Positions 26,324 to 35,407 of a stretch of DNA of 64,000 nt are shown piece after piece; positions within the stretch are counted from its first letter, which is position 1, and every line of letters begins with the position of its first letter. The DNA is from Vreelandella maris (GTDB taxonomy: Bacteria; Pseudomonadota; Gammaproteobacteria; Pseudomonadales; Halomonadaceae), in NCBI RefSeq assembly GCF_013371085.1, contig NZ_JABWCV010000001.1, forward strand, positions 1 to 64,000, written 5' to 3'. Under the pieces are notes generated by a model, which did not search any database, was not told where the DNA came from, and worked only from the letters and a program-made list of their open reading frames with translations. The position numbers were made by a program, and so were the translations under genes.

Positions 26324-27001
26324 TTATTCAAACGTAGGCCCACCGGCTTCTTCTCCCCACACCTCTTCCAGGCGGCCATCGCGCCCACAGCTGAAGCGAT
26401 AGAATTTGTAGCGAACGGGGTTCTTTTGATAATAATTCTGGTGGTACTCCTCGGCCGCCCAGAAGGTGGTGGCAGGTACTATTTGGGTGGCGATTTCTCG
26501 GTCAAAGCGTGCTTCCATTTCTGCTTTGGATGCTTCGGCTAACTCACGCTGTTCTTCATCGTGATAAAAGATGGCTGAACGGTACTGGTCGCCTACATCG
26601 CAAAACTGACGATCTACCGCGAAGGGGTCGATGTTGCGCCAGAAAATTTCCAACAATTGCTCGTAGCTGATCTTCTCTGAGTCATACTCGATCTGCACAA
26701 CCTCCGCATGACCCGTACCACCCCTGGAGATATCCTCATAAGTAGGGTTCTCGAGTTCGCCGCCGATATAACCGGAGATGGTGGCGCTAACACCGGGTTG
26801 GTTGTCGTAAGGAGGTTCCATACACCAGAAGCAACCACCTGCAAACGTGGCTTCTGCACTGCCCTGAGCTTGTGAGGACGGCGCTTGAGAAGATTGCGCT
26901 TGAGTGGCCTGAGCGTAAAGCGAAGTGCTGGCGAGACCAGCGGCAGCCAACACGCAAAGCGTGAGTGGACGAGAAAAGGGCAATCGGGTCATCGCAAGCA
27001 C
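26324..27001 (-). CDS. msrA: periplasmic peptide methionine sulfoxide reductase MsrA
   Basis: Reduces methionine-S-sulfoxide in proteins. It is 225 residues with a signal peptide (about 1-30, ending SLYA), then a Gln/Ser/Ala linker with a repeated QSSQA-type pattern (about 31-50), then the MsrA domain with the catalytic motif GCFWC at 56-60, GYIGGE and the GHAEVVQIEYD segment. Export means it repairs envelope proteins. The second in-frame ATG (residue 4) is an equally good start. No msrB is fused or adjacent. Confidence 0.9.
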   Translation of the reverse strand: MLAMTRLPFSRPLTLCVLAAAGLASTSLYAQATQAQSSQAPSSQAQGSAEATFAGGCFWCMEPPYDNQPGVSATISGYIGGELENPTYEDISRGGTGHAEVVQIEYDSEKISYEQLLEIFWRNIDPFAVDRQFCDVGDQYRSAIFYHDEEQRELAEASKAEMEARFDREIATQIVPATTFWAAEEYHQNYYQKNPVRYKFYRFSCGRDGRLEEVWGEEAGGPTFE

Positions 27002-27099
27002 TCCAGTGGCGGTGGCGAGTTATCGTTTATGTTGAGTCGATTAGTGGCTTAGCGTTCCCTTTCTTTACAACCCTTTCCTTAAAACCCTTTTCTGACAAC

Positions 27100-28014
27100 C
27101 TAGCCCAAACGATGTGGCCATACTTCTTCCAGCGTGTTGAGTGCGGCGTTCACGGTCGATTCGGCAGTGCTGTCGTGTCGCCATACAAAGCTTAATGCGC
27201 AGGGCAGGCGGATGTTTTCTGCAACTGCCAGGCCACTCTCTTGGCGCTCAGTCATTGCCAGGGCGTCGCGGGCCAGGCTTAAGCCAACGCCTGCGCGGAC
27301 CAAATCCAACATGCAGGCTTCTTGGTCAACCTGGGCTACCCGGTTAGGTACTGCGCCGCTCTTAGCAAGCGCTTGTTTTAGCAGCCGGTGGTGGGCGGAA
27401 TCCTGTGGCGTCACAATCCAGGGCAGCGTGGCTAAGTGCTCCCAGCGGGTATCAATGAGTCGGTTTTCCCAGCCAGCAGGGGCAATCACATGATAATCAA
27501 AGTGGGTCAGTTCGCGCCAAGCCAGTGCCTCATGGTCCTGGTTCAATCCAGGGCCTTCGCCAGGCGGTGCCAGGTAAAAGCCGACATCCAGATCACCCTG
27601 TGTGATGCGGTTAAGAACGCTGCCGCTCATCCCATGCTGCAGTTCGGTTTCTAATTGGGGCGCCCGTGCCATCAGGCGGCTTAAAAAGGCACCTAAACGA
27701 AGAAATTCCGGGTCAACGATGGTGCCAATGGAGAGCTTGCCGCGTAGCGTGCTGTGCAGCGTTCCAGCGGTTTGCTCAAACGCCTGGGCGCTGGCCAGGG
27801 CTTTTTCAGCGGCGGGTAGCAGGGCATGGCCATCGGATGTCAGCGCTAGCCCCTGGGGGCGACGACTAAACAGCGTGAGACCTATATTGGCCTGTAATTG
27901 CTTCAACTTTAGGCTGATGGCAGGTTGCGTCAAATGTAACTGTTCAGCGGCGCGCGATACGCTGCCCGTTCTTGCAACGGCCACGAAGGCGCGGAGTGTC
28001 GCGTAGTCTTGCAT
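27100..28014 (-). CDS. LysR-family regulator, divergent to mmsA/GMC genes
   Basis: A 304-residue LysR-type regulator. The winged helix-turn-helix spans about residues 3-60 (GSVSRAAEQLHLTQPAISLK) and a periplasmic-binding-like effector domain follows. The ATG at 28014 is preferred to an upstream TTG because family members begin a few residues before the first helix. It is divergent from the MmsA-like and GMC genes, 166 bases apart, the classic layout of a LysR regulator and its target, so it probably senses the substrate or an intermediate of that pathway. Confidence 0.88.
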   Translation of the reverse strand: MQDYATLRAFVAVARTGSVSRAAEQLHLTQPAISLKLKQLQANIGLTLFSRRPQGLALTSDGHALLPAAEKALASAQAFEQTAGTLHSTLRGKLSIGTIVDPEFLRLGAFLSRLMARAPQLETELQHGMSGSVLNRITQGDLDVGFYLAPPGEGPGLNQDHEALAWRELTHFDYHVIAPAGWENRLIDTRWEHLATLPWIVTPQDSAHHRLLKQALAKSGAVPNRVAQVDQEACMLDLVRAGVGLSLARDALAMTERQESGLAVAENIRLPCALSFVWRHDSTAESTVNAALNTLEEVWPHRLG

Positions 28015-28180
28015 GATGGGCCTCAACGCATGCCAATGATATTAGCAAAGCTTATAACTGGCTTTTAAATAACTCAATTGATCTGTTCCCAGCGCCCAGT
28101 AGGCTAGGCTAAACGCAGGCTCTTTTTCGTAAGCATTTAACATATGCTCTTAAAGCCACGCTCTTAAAATAGGTACTCCC

Positions 28181-29692
28181 ATGACAACAACAGCGATTCA
28201 GCACTTTATTAATGGCCAGGTCACCGCTGGCGAGTCTTCAAACTCGCAGGACGTTTTTAACCCCGCCACCGGCCGCGTGACTGGCCGTGTATCGCTCGCT
28301 TCATCACAAGATGTGAACACCGCTGTCGAAGCGGCTCAAGCCGCCTTTCCGGCCTGGGCCGATACACCGCCCATTCGCCGTGCCCGAGTAATGTTCAAGT
28401 TTCTAGAGCTGTTAAATGTCCACAAAGACGAGCTAGCCGAAGCGATTACCAAGGAGCACGGCAAAGTGTTTACCGATGCCCAGGGGGAGGTCGCACGTGG
28501 TATTGATATTGTTGAATTCGCGTGCGGAATCCCCCAGTTGCTTAAGGGTGACTATACCGAGCAGGTGAGTACCGGCATCGATAACTGGACGATGCGCCAG
28601 CCATTAGGCGTGGTCGCTGGTATAACGCCATTTAATTTCCCGGCCATGGTGCCGATGTGGATGTTCCCACTAGCCATTGCGGCGGGTAATACGTTTATCT
28701 TGAAGCCAAGCCCGCTTGACCCAAGCGCCTCACTGTTGATGGCCGATCTGCTAAAGCAGGCGGGTCTGCCCGACGGCGTTTTCAACGTCGTCCAGGGCGA
28801 CAAGGATTCGGTGGAAGCGCTGCTCGACCATCCGCACGTTAAGGCGTTGTCGTTTGTGGGTTCTACGCCGATTGCCAATTTGATCTACGAGCGCGGCGCG
28901 CGAAATGGCAAGCGTATTCAAGCACTCGGTGGGGCTAAAAATCACATGGTGGTGATGCCGGATGCCCACCTTGATAAAGCAGTCGATGCGCTGATCGGCG
29001 CCGCCTACGGCTCTGCCGGTGAGCGTTGCATGGCGATTAGCGTGGCGGTGTTGGTCGGCGACGTGGCGGATAAAGTCGTGCCGGCACTGGCTGAGCGGGC
29101 TAAAGCGCTAAAAGTTAAAGACGGTATGCAGCTTGATGCGGAAATGGGCCCCATTGTGACCCGCCAAGCCCACCAGCGGATTACCGGCTATATCGAAAAA
29201 GGCGTGGCGGAAGGCGCTGAACTGGTCGTCGATGGCCGCACCTTTGAGGCCTCAGCGGCGGGTGAGAGCTGCGCCGAAGGCTTTTGGATGGGTGGCACGC
29301 TGTTCGACAATGTCACCCCCGAGATGACGATCTATAAAGAGGAAATTTTTGGCCCGGTGCTGGTCTGTGTGCGGGTGCCGGATATTGCCACCGCGATCCA
29401 GTTGATTAACGATCACGAGTTTGGCAACGGCGTCAGTTGCTTCACTGAAAGCGGTACAGTGGCACGGGAGTTTGGCCGCCGTATTCAGGTCGGCATGGTG
29501 GGGATCAATGTGCCTATCCCGGTGCCGATGGCGTGGCACGGGTTTGGCGGCTGGAAGCGCTCCTTGTTTGGCGATACCCATGCGTACGGTGAAGAGGGCG
29601 TGCGTTTTTACACCAAGCAGAAATCAATTATGCAGCGCTGGTCGGACTCAATAGATGCCGGTGCTGAGTTCGTCATGCCGACCGCGAAGTAA
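28181..29692 (+). CDS. mmsA: CoA-acylating (methyl)malonate-semialdehyde dehydrogenase
   Basis: A 503-residue aldehyde dehydrogenase that converts malonate or methylmalonate semialdehyde with CoA and NAD+ to acetyl- or propionyl-CoA. Nucleophile Cys283 lies in [11 protein letters not shown]. The usual general-base Glu is replaced by Asn254 (GGAKNHMVV), the hallmark of the CoA-acylating MmsA class. MQRPLG-type and [17 protein letters not shown] segments also match. The GMC dehydrogenase follows 20 bases later, so the pair could turn a hydroxy acid into semialdehyde and then acyl-CoA, as DddA/DddC or HpdH/MmsA do for 3-hydroxypropionate. Confidence 0.9.
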   Translation: MTTTAIQHFINGQVTAGESSNSQDVFNPATGRVTGRVSLASSQDVNTAVEAAQAAFPAWADTPPIRRARVMFKFLELLNVHKDELAEAITKEHGKVFTDAQGEVARGIDIVEFACGIPQLLKGDYTEQVSTGIDNWTMRQPLGVVAGITPFNFPAMVPMWMFPLAIAAGNTFILKPSPLDPSASLLMADLLKQAGLPDGVFNVVQGDKDSVEALLDHPHVKALSFVGSTPIANLIYERGARNGKRIQALGGAKNHMVVMPDAHLDKAVDALIGAAYGSAGERCMAISVAVLVGDVADKVVPALAERAKALKVKDGMQLDAEMGPIVTRQAHQRITGYIEKGVAEGAELVVDGRTFEASAAGESCAEGFWMGGTLFDNVTPEMTIYKEEIFGPVLVCVRVPDIATAIQLINDHEFGNGVSCFTESGTVAREFGRRIQVGMVGINVPIPVPMAWHGFGGWKRSLFGDTHAYGEEGVRFYTKQKSIMQRWSDSIDAGAEFVMPTAK

Positions 29693-29712
29693 GCCCAGCG
29701 GAGATAACAATA

Positions 29713-31395
29713 ATGGCTCAACAACAATCACAAGCGGCGCCGAATGCGGGTTTAGAGTTTGACTATATCGTAGTGGGAGCAGGCACCGCCGGGTGCCTGC
29801 TGGCGAATCGGCTGAGTGCCAACCCCAGCCACCGTGTACTGCTGATAGAGGCGGGCGGGCGCGATAATTACCACTGGATTCATATTCCGGTGGGCTACCT
29901 CTACTGCATCAATAACCCGCGTACCGACTGGCTGTTTCGCACCGAGCCGGACAAGGGGCTTAATGGCCGCTCGTTGATCTATCCGCGGGGCAAGACGCTG
30001 GGCGGCTGTTCCAGCATCAATGGCATGATTTACATGCGTGGGCAGGCCCGGGATTACGATCACTGGGCTGAGGTGGCGGGCGACGATGCCTGGAGGTGGG
30101 AGAACTGCTTACCCGATTTCATCAAGCACGAAGATCACTATCGTCTTGACGGCGGCGGTGATGCCGATGCGAAGCATCGAGATTTCCACGGTCACGGCGG
30201 CGAATGGCGGATCGAAAAGCAGCGCCTCAAATGGCAAGTGTTGGATGATTTTGCCGAGGCTGCCGTCCAGGCAGGTATTCCACGTACCGAGGACTTTAAC
30301 CGCGGCTCTAACGAAGGCGTGGCCTACTTTGAGGTTAATCAGCGCTCGGGCTGGCGCTGGAATACTGCTAAAGCGTTTTTGCGACCCGCGTTGAAGCGCG
30401 ACAATTTAACGCTTTGGCACTCCACTCAGGTCAATCGACTGCTATTTGAAAAGCAGGGGGAGGCGCTGCGCTGCACGGGTGTGGAGGTAGAGCGGGATGG
30501 TCAGGTGCAGCGTGCCATGGTGAGCGGCGAGGTGGTGCTTTGCGCGGGGGCTATCGGTACACCGCATCTACTCCAGCTTTCCGGCGTGGGGTCGAGGGAA
30601 TTGCTAAACGAACAGGGCGTTGAATTAGTGCATGAATTGCCTGGGGTGGGGGAGAACCTGCAGGATCATCTGCAGATTCGCTCGATATATAAAATCACCA
30701 ATGGCAAAACCCTAAATGCCATCGCCAGCACCCTGTTGGGCAAAGCGGGGATTGGCTTGGAGTACCTGCTTAAGCGCTCTGGGCCAATGAGCATGGCACC
30801 TTCGCAGTTGGGCGCATTTACCCGCAGCTCGGCGGAGCAAACGTATCCCAATATTCAATACCATGTGCAACCGCTGAGCCTGGAGGCCTTTGGCCAACCA
30901 CTGCACCCGTACCCGGCGATTACCGCTAGCGTGTGTAATTTAAATCCCACCAGTCGTGGCACGGTGCGGCTAAAAAGCAGTGACCCGCGCCAAGCACCGG
31001 CTATTTCGCCCAACTACCTGAGTTCACCTGAAGACCGCAAAGTAGCGGCGGACTCATTACGTGTGACACGGCGTATCGCCGAGCAGCCCGCGTTTGCCAG
31101 GTACGCTCCTGAAGAAGTGAAGCCCGGCGTTGAGTACCAAACCGATGACGAGCTAACCCGGTTGGCGGGTGATATAGGCACGACGATTTTTCACCCTGTT
31201 GGCACTGCCAAAATGGGCCGTGAAGATGACGCCATGGCGGTAGTCGATAGTCGGCTGCGAGTACATGGCATTAGTGGGCTCCGCGTGGCTGATGCGAGTA
31301 TTATGCCAACGATTACCAGTGGCAATACCAACTCACCCACGCTGATGATTGCGGAGAAAGCAGCCGGTTGGCTCCTTGCTGAGCGCGCTCAATGA
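29713..31395 (+). CDS. GMC-family FAD-dependent alcohol dehydrogenase
   Basis: A 560-residue choline-dehydrogenase-like flavoprotein. The FAD-binding motif [10 protein letters not shown] is at 21-30, GMC signature 1 is in [16 protein letters not shown], and [15 protein letters not shown] is signature 2. The active-site His lies in [10 protein letters not shown] near the C-terminus and the partner Asn in [11 protein letters not shown]. Its place behind mmsA and a divergent LysR gene argues against choline (no betB or betI) and for oxidation of a hydroxy acid such as 3-hydroxypropionate, as for DddA or HpdH. That substrate is inference. Confidence 0.87.
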   Translation: MAQQQSQAAPNAGLEFDYIVVGAGTAGCLLANRLSANPSHRVLLIEAGGRDNYHWIHIPVGYLYCINNPRTDWLFRTEPDKGLNGRSLIYPRGKTLGGCSSINGMIYMRGQARDYDHWAEVAGDDAWRWENCLPDFIKHEDHYRLDGGGDADAKHRDFHGHGGEWRIEKQRLKWQVLDDFAEAAVQAGIPRTEDFNRGSNEGVAYFEVNQRSGWRWNTAKAFLRPALKRDNLTLWHSTQVNRLLFEKQGEALRCTGVEVERDGQVQRAMVSGEVVLCAGAIGTPHLLQLSGVGSRELLNEQGVELVHELPGVGENLQDHLQIRSIYKITNGKTLNAIASTLLGKAGIGLEYLLKRSGPMSMAPSQLGAFTRSSAEQTYPNIQYHVQPLSLEAFGQPLHPYPAITASVCNLNPTSRGTVRLKSSDPRQAPAISPNYLSSPEDRKVAADSLRVTRRIAEQPAFARYAPEEVKPGVEYQTDDELTRLAGDIGTTIFHPVGTAKMGREDDAMAVVDSRLRVHGISGLRVADASIMPTITSGNTNSPTLMIAEKAAGWLLAERAQ

Positions 31396-31445
31396 TCGGC
31401 CAACATACCGTCACACGAGCCAGCATAGCCGTGATTATAAGTGTG

Positions 31446-31474
31446 TTGACGCGCACGTGGGTTAGGCGCAAAAT
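31446..31474 (+). promoter_or_regulatory. candidate sigma-70 promoter of the cold-shock gene
   Basis: TTGACG and CAAAAT are separated by 17 bases. Transcription from here would give a 5' leader of about 130 bases, in keeping with cspA-type genes. The -10 match is only 4 of 6. Confidence 0.3.
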
Positions 31475-31614
31475 GACGCCAGTTGGTTAGCAAGTCGAAC
31501 GTTGTCAGCAGCATAGAAGCGCCTCAAGCGTTAAATCTGGTGAAAGTTTCTTGTTCTACCCACTGCACTTCGGGTATTTCCCGGATTTAATTAGCTACAT
31601 CGAGGATTTCGATC

Positions 31615-31818
31615 ATGGCAACTGGCACAGTTAAGTGGTTTAACGACACTAAAGGCTTCGGCTTCATTTCTCCTGACGACAATGGCGACGACCTGTTCGC
31701 GCATTTCTCTGAAATTCAGTCTGAAGGTTTCAAATCTCTGCAAGACGGCCAGAAGGTTTCCTTCGACGTCACCCAGGGTAAAAAAGGCCTTCAGGCTTCT
31801 AACATCAAAGTTGTTTAA
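31615..31818 (+). CDS. CspA-family cold-shock protein
   Basis: A 67-residue single cold-shock domain that binds single-stranded RNA/DNA. RNP1 KGFGFI is at 13-18 and RNP2 DLFAHF at 26-31. The length is standard. A leader of over 200 bases separates it from the previous gene and a terminator follows, so it is a separate unit. Whether it is cold-induced or constitutive cannot be told. Confidence 0.95.
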   Translation: MATGTVKWFNDTKGFGFISPDDNGDDLFAHFSEIQSEGFKSLQDGQKVSFDVTQGKKGLQASNIKVV

Positions 31819-31877
31819 GTTAATTCTTAAATATTGAGATGTTAGCAATCACCGCCTAGCGTTGATTGACCAAAGAA

Positions 31878-31900
31878 CCTCGCCAAGTGCGGGGTTTTTT
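31878..31900 (+). terminator. intrinsic terminator after cold-shock gene
   Basis: A 6-bp stem (CCTCGC / GCGGGG, one G-U pair) with a 5-base loop is followed by six T residues. Confidence 0.8.
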
Positions 31901-31931
31901 GTATTTATACGATTGAGTGCAACGATACCTA

Positions 31932-32039
31932 CCTCACACCTCACACCTCACACCTCACACCTCACACCTCACACCTCACACCTCACACCTCACACCTCAC
32001 ACCTCACACCTCACACCTCACACCTCACACCTCACACCT
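31932..32039 (+). repeat. heptanucleotide tandem array, 15.4 copies
   Basis: CCTCACA is repeated 15 times without a mismatch, plus three further bases. The array fills most of the spacer between the cold-shock terminator and the SLC13/RCK gene and ends about 100 bases before that gene. A perfect array of this length is expected to vary in copy number by slippage. One strand is pure C/A/T with no G. Confidence 0.95.
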
Positions 32040-32141
32040 GTATATTCCATTTTGTTCTTTAAGTGTTTCTAAAAATAACTTTTTAGAATATAAGGCTGGC
32101 CTCACAATACTACCCTGCTTATTTATTAGGATGTGGTGGTG

Positions 32142-33911
32142 ATGTCGCTGGATGCTTGGATTGCCGTAGGAGTGGTGCTGACTATTTTCCCGCTAATGGC
32201 GTTCTCCCGCCTAGGCCCGGATATTATTCTGCTGGGGGCGGTGATTGTGTTGATGACGCTGGGCGTGATTGACCCGCAGCAGGCGCTGGGGGGCTTTTCG
32301 AATAGCGGCTTATTCACCGTTGCCTTTATGTATGTACTGGTGGCAAGCATTCGTGAAACCGGCGGTATCGATCTAATTATCCGCTATGTGCTTGGCCGCC
32401 CCCATAAAGAAAGCGGCGCGCTGGTACGCCTCTTGCTGCCCGTAGCAGCACTCAGCGCCTTCGTTAATAACACGCCTGTGGTCGCTACCTATCTTCCGGC
32501 CGTCATGAGCTGGAGCCGAAGGCTGCGTTTATCTCCACAGCGGTTGCTGATGCCGCTCAGTTTTGCGTCTATTCTAGGCGGCACGATTACTTTATTTGGT
32601 ACCAGCACTAACTTAGTGGTGCATGGGCTGTTGCTGGAACGTTACCCCGAACTGGGGATGGGGCTGTTGGATTTAGCCTGGGTAGGTATTCCTGTGGCAG
32701 TGGTGGGGCTCGTTTATCTGATCGTACTGGGGCCACGTTTACTGCCTTCCCGGGAAGGGGTGGCCAATGCGTTTGCCAATCCCCGTGAGTTCACCATTGA
32801 AATGGAGGTCGACCCGGCGGGCGTATTGGTTGACCGCAGCGTTGAGGAAGCCGGGCTACGTCATTTGCAGGAGCTATTTCTGGTTGAAATAGAGCGCGCA
32901 GGCAACGTGGTTAGCGTGGTGGGTCCCGGCGAGCAGCTAAAAGGCGGCGACCGGCTGGTGTTTGCGGGCACCTCCGATGCGGCGGTGGAATTGCAGCAGA
33001 TTCGTGGCCTGATTCCTTCTCGCGATGAAACCTCCAGTTTGGAAAAAGAGTTCAAGGAGCGCCGCTTGGTCGAAGCGGTGGTTTCTAATCAGTGCCAGTT
33101 TATTGGCCAGCGTATTCGCGACGGCCACTTTAGAACCTTGTATGGCGCGGCGGTGTTGGCGATCTGCCGAGGTGGCGAGCGCGTGAAAGGCAACCTGGGC
33201 CAAGTGCGGTTACAGCCTGCAGACGTTCTGCTGCTGGAAGCACGACCACCGTTTATTGAGCGTCATCGTCAGTCACGCGACTTTTTATTGATTAGCGAGC
33301 TGAATGGTGCCGCCCGGCCGATACACGAAAAAGCGCCACTCGCCTGGGGTCTTTTGTTAGGGGCTGTGTTGCTCGCCGCCCTGGGCGTGCTGAGTATGTT
33401 GAACGCCGCGATGTTGGGGGCGGCATTAGCGCTGTTGACGGGATGTTGCTCGGTGGGGGCGGCCAAACGTGGCCTTGATACCCCGGTGTTGTTAACCATT
33501 GCTGCTTCCTTTGGCGTGGGTGCCGCGCTGCAAAGCTCCGGCGCCGCTGAGGTCATTGCCGGTAGTTTGCTTACCTTAGTGGCGGGGAATCCTTTGCTAC
33601 TGCTGATCGGCACTTACTGTGTGGTTGCGCTACTCACTGAACTGGTGACCAATAACGCCGCCGCAGTGATTATTTTTCCGGTGGTGATGAGCGCGGCAGA
33701 AAGCCTGGGCGTTAGCCCGATGCCTTATGTGGTGGCGGTGATGTTTGCTGCCTCAGCCAGCTTTTTAACGCCCATTGGGTATCAAACCAACCTGATGGTA
33801 TATGGCCCTGGGGGCTATCGAGTGAGCGATTTTCTGCGTTTGGGGAGTGGTTTGAATATACTGACTGGGGCGATAGCGCTACTCTTGATCCCTTTGGTGT
33901 GGCCCTTTTAA
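32142..33911 (+). CDS. SLC13-type permease with two RCK_C domains
   Basis: A 589-residue inner-membrane carrier of the SLC13/ArsB-like ion transporter superfamily. N-terminal helices carry NNTPVVATYLPAVMSW and GTITLFGTSTNLVVHG. A cytoplasmic insert (about 210-400) contains two TrkA-C/RCK_C-like domains (LKGGDRLVFAG and LQPADVLLLEA). C-terminal helices carry ELVTNNAAAVIIFPV and TPIGYQTNLMVYGPGGY. Family members move sulfate, citrate or other anions. The ATG at 32142 is chosen, but three GTG codons just upstream are possible given TTAGGA at 32126. The heptanucleotide array lies directly upstream. Confidence 0.86.
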   Translation: MSLDAWIAVGVVLTIFPLMAFSRLGPDIILLGAVIVLMTLGVIDPQQALGGFSNSGLFTVAFMYVLVASIRETGGIDLIIRYVLGRPHKESGALVRLLLPVAALSAFVNNTPVVATYLPAVMSWSRRLRLSPQRLLMPLSFASILGGTITLFGTSTNLVVHGLLLERYPELGMGLLDLAWVGIPVAVVGLVYLIVLGPRLLPSREGVANAFANPREFTIEMEVDPAGVLVDRSVEEAGLRHLQELFLVEIERAGNVVSVVGPGEQLKGGDRLVFAGTSDAAVELQQIRGLIPSRDETSSLEKEFKERRLVEAVVSNQCQFIGQRIRDGHFRTLYGAAVLAICRGGERVKGNLGQVRLQPADVLLLEARPPFIERHRQSRDFLLISELNGAARPIHEKAPLAWGLLLGAVLLAALGVLSMLNAAMLGAALALLTGCCSVGAAKRGLDTPVLLTIAASFGVGAALQSSGAAEVIAGSLLTLVAGNPLLLLIGTYCVVALLTELVTNNAAAVIIFPVVMSAAESLGVSPMPYVVAVMFAASASFLTPIGYQTNLMVYGPGGYRVSDFLRLGSGLNILTGAIALLLIPLVWPF

Positions 33912-34020
33912 GCGAAGTACGTCCTTTTTAATAGACGATGGCCATTTAAAGCGCTGGCCTGCTCGCTGTTAACGCAGGTTTGCGCTAGGGTGACGCTTTT
34001 TGGATAAGGAATACGATGTT

Positions 34021-34686
34021 ATGACTGCTCCTGGCGAACTGATTATTGAACCGAAAGATGGTCAACCCGCCGATGCGTGTGTGTTTATTATTCACGGCTT
34101 AGGTGCGGACGGGCACGATTTTGAGCCGCTGGTACCCGCATTAGCGCTGCCTAAAGATTCGCATGTGCGCTTTATTATGCCCCATGCGCCACGCCTGCCG
34201 GTGACTATCAATGGCGGCATGGTCATGCCCGCTTGGTACGATATCCTTGCCATGGATTTGGGGCGCCGGGTAGATGAGAGCCAGCTTAAGAAATCTGCTG
34301 AACGCATCCAGGCGCTGATCCAAGAGCAGATCGACCAGGGTATCGATAACCAGCGCATTATTGTGGCGGGCTTTTCACAAGGGGGCGCCGTTGCCTATCA
34401 CGCAGCGCTTACTTTCCCCGCACCGCTGGGCGGGCTGTTGGCTATGTCGACCTACTTTGCGACGGCCGACAATATTGAGTTAGCGGAAGCCAACCGCCAG
34501 ATCCCGATCGAAGTTCAGCACGGTAATTTTGATCCGATTGTACCCGAGAGCCTGGGCCGCAGCGGCGCAGATCGCTTAAAAGCGCTGGGTTATGCAGTCA
34601 ATTACCGTCAGTACCCAATGGCGCATGCACTCTGCCCGCAGCAGGTTAACGATATTGGAAAGTGGCTAAGTGCTCGTCTAAGCTGA
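34021..34686 (+). CDS. alpha/beta-hydrolase carboxylesterase
   Basis: A 221-residue cytoplasmic serine esterase of the phospholipase/carboxylesterase family (EstB-like). The nucleophile elbow GFSQGG has Ser119. Asp171 lies in GNFDPIVP and His202 in PMAHALC, completing the triad at the expected places. The N-terminal IIHGLGADGHDF is the oxyanion-loop motif. AAGGA lies 12 bases before the chosen ATG. An ATG six bases earlier is out of frame. The natural ester substrate is unknown. Confidence 0.9.
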   Translation: MTAPGELIIEPKDGQPADACVFIIHGLGADGHDFEPLVPALALPKDSHVRFIMPHAPRLPVTINGGMVMPAWYDILAMDLGRRVDESQLKKSAERIQALIQEQIDQGIDNQRIIVAGFSQGGAVAYHAALTFPAPLGGLLAMSTYFATADNIELAEANRQIPIEVQHGNFDPIVPESLGRSGADRLKALGYAVNYRQYPMAHALCPQQVNDIGKWLSARLS

Positions 34687-34726
34687 GCGCCTATTCGTGA
34701 CCGATGCAAGGACGTGACGTAAACGG

Positions 34727-35407
34727 ATGTTAGCTTCCTTTGATGTAATAGAAGTGCTACTGGCGCTGTGCTTAACAGGGTCCGCTTTTGTGTGCCTGTT
34801 TGATCGTCACCTAGTCCGTGCCAGCTGTTTTTTTTTCGTCTTTGCAGGCGCAATGGTGCTGGCGTGGTTGAAGCTCGGCGCGCCATGGCTGGCGGCGTCC
34901 GAGCTACTGTTAGGTGTTTTACTGACAGGGCTGTGCTTCTTCTATGCACTGGGCCTCCTTTCTCCCGGCGCTTCCGCGCCTTTAAAGCACGATAAATTTA
35001 GCCATCCCTGGTCGCGGGTTGCGATGCGCGTGGTCTTGGCGCTGGCCTGGTTTGTCATGGTCGGCGCGGCAATTCGCTACGTGATTGGCGATATGATGTA
35101 TTCACCTGCCGAGCACCCACTATTATTGGCCGGGGTGCTCATCGCCGCTCTTGCCCTGGCGGCGTTTGCCTTGCACCGGCATCTCTTCAGGCGTCTGCTG
35201 GCCTTTAATCTGCTTGGCTCCGGCGTTTTTATACTTTTGGCTGGCGTGGCGGGAACCTCAGCGGCTGCGCAAATGCTCATCAGTGTAGGGCTGTTGGTGG
35301 CGTGTCTTGGGACGATGCTTGGCGCTTTACTCATTCGCCAGCTGTTACATTTGGAAGGGGTCGAGGCGCTAGGGCGTGACGGTAAACCCCAGAGGAGCAA
35401 GGCATGA
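34727..35407 (+). CDS. MbhD-like / NuoK-MnhC-like fused membrane subunit
   Basis: A 226-residue all-helical membrane protein. Residues about 8-78 resemble MbhD (DUF4040), with RHLVRASCFFFVFAGAMVLA and ASELLLGVLLTGLC in the style of the MbhD/MnhA C-terminal helices. After a middle pair of helices (about 95-150), residues about 155-215 resemble the small NuoK/MnhC subunit (RRLLAFNLLGSGVFILLAG, then AQMLISVGLLVACLGTMLG). Two normally separate subunits thus seem joined. It overlaps the next gene by 4 bases and leads the antiporter-like operon. The assignment rests on pattern, not on a search. Confidence 0.65.
   Translation: MLASFDVIEVLLALCLTGSAFVCLFDRHLVRASCFFFVFAGAMVLAWLKLGAPWLAASELLLGVLLTGLCFFYALGLLSPGASAPLKHDKFSHPWSRVAMRVVLALAWFVMVGAAIRYVIGDMMYSPAEHPLLLAGVLIAALALAAFALHRHLFRRLLAFNLLGSGVFILLAGVAGTSAAAQMLISVGLLVACLGTMLGALLIRQLLHLEGVEALGRDGKPQRSKA

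Noticed and set aside
29713..31395. Choline dehydrogenase (betA) as the name of the GMC gene
   Set aside because: No betB, betI or betT nearby. The partner is a malonate-type semialdehyde dehydrogenase with a LysR regulator, so a hydroxy-acid substrate fits better.
31932..32039. Possible CRISPR array
   Set aside because: Direct 7-base tandem units without spacers, and no cas genes in the window.
31862..32062. Open frame through the heptanucleotide array giving Ser-His-Leu-Thr-Pro-His-Thr repeats
   Set aside because: A 7-base repeat is open in some frame by chance. The frame starts inside the cold-shock terminator and has no ribosome-binding site.
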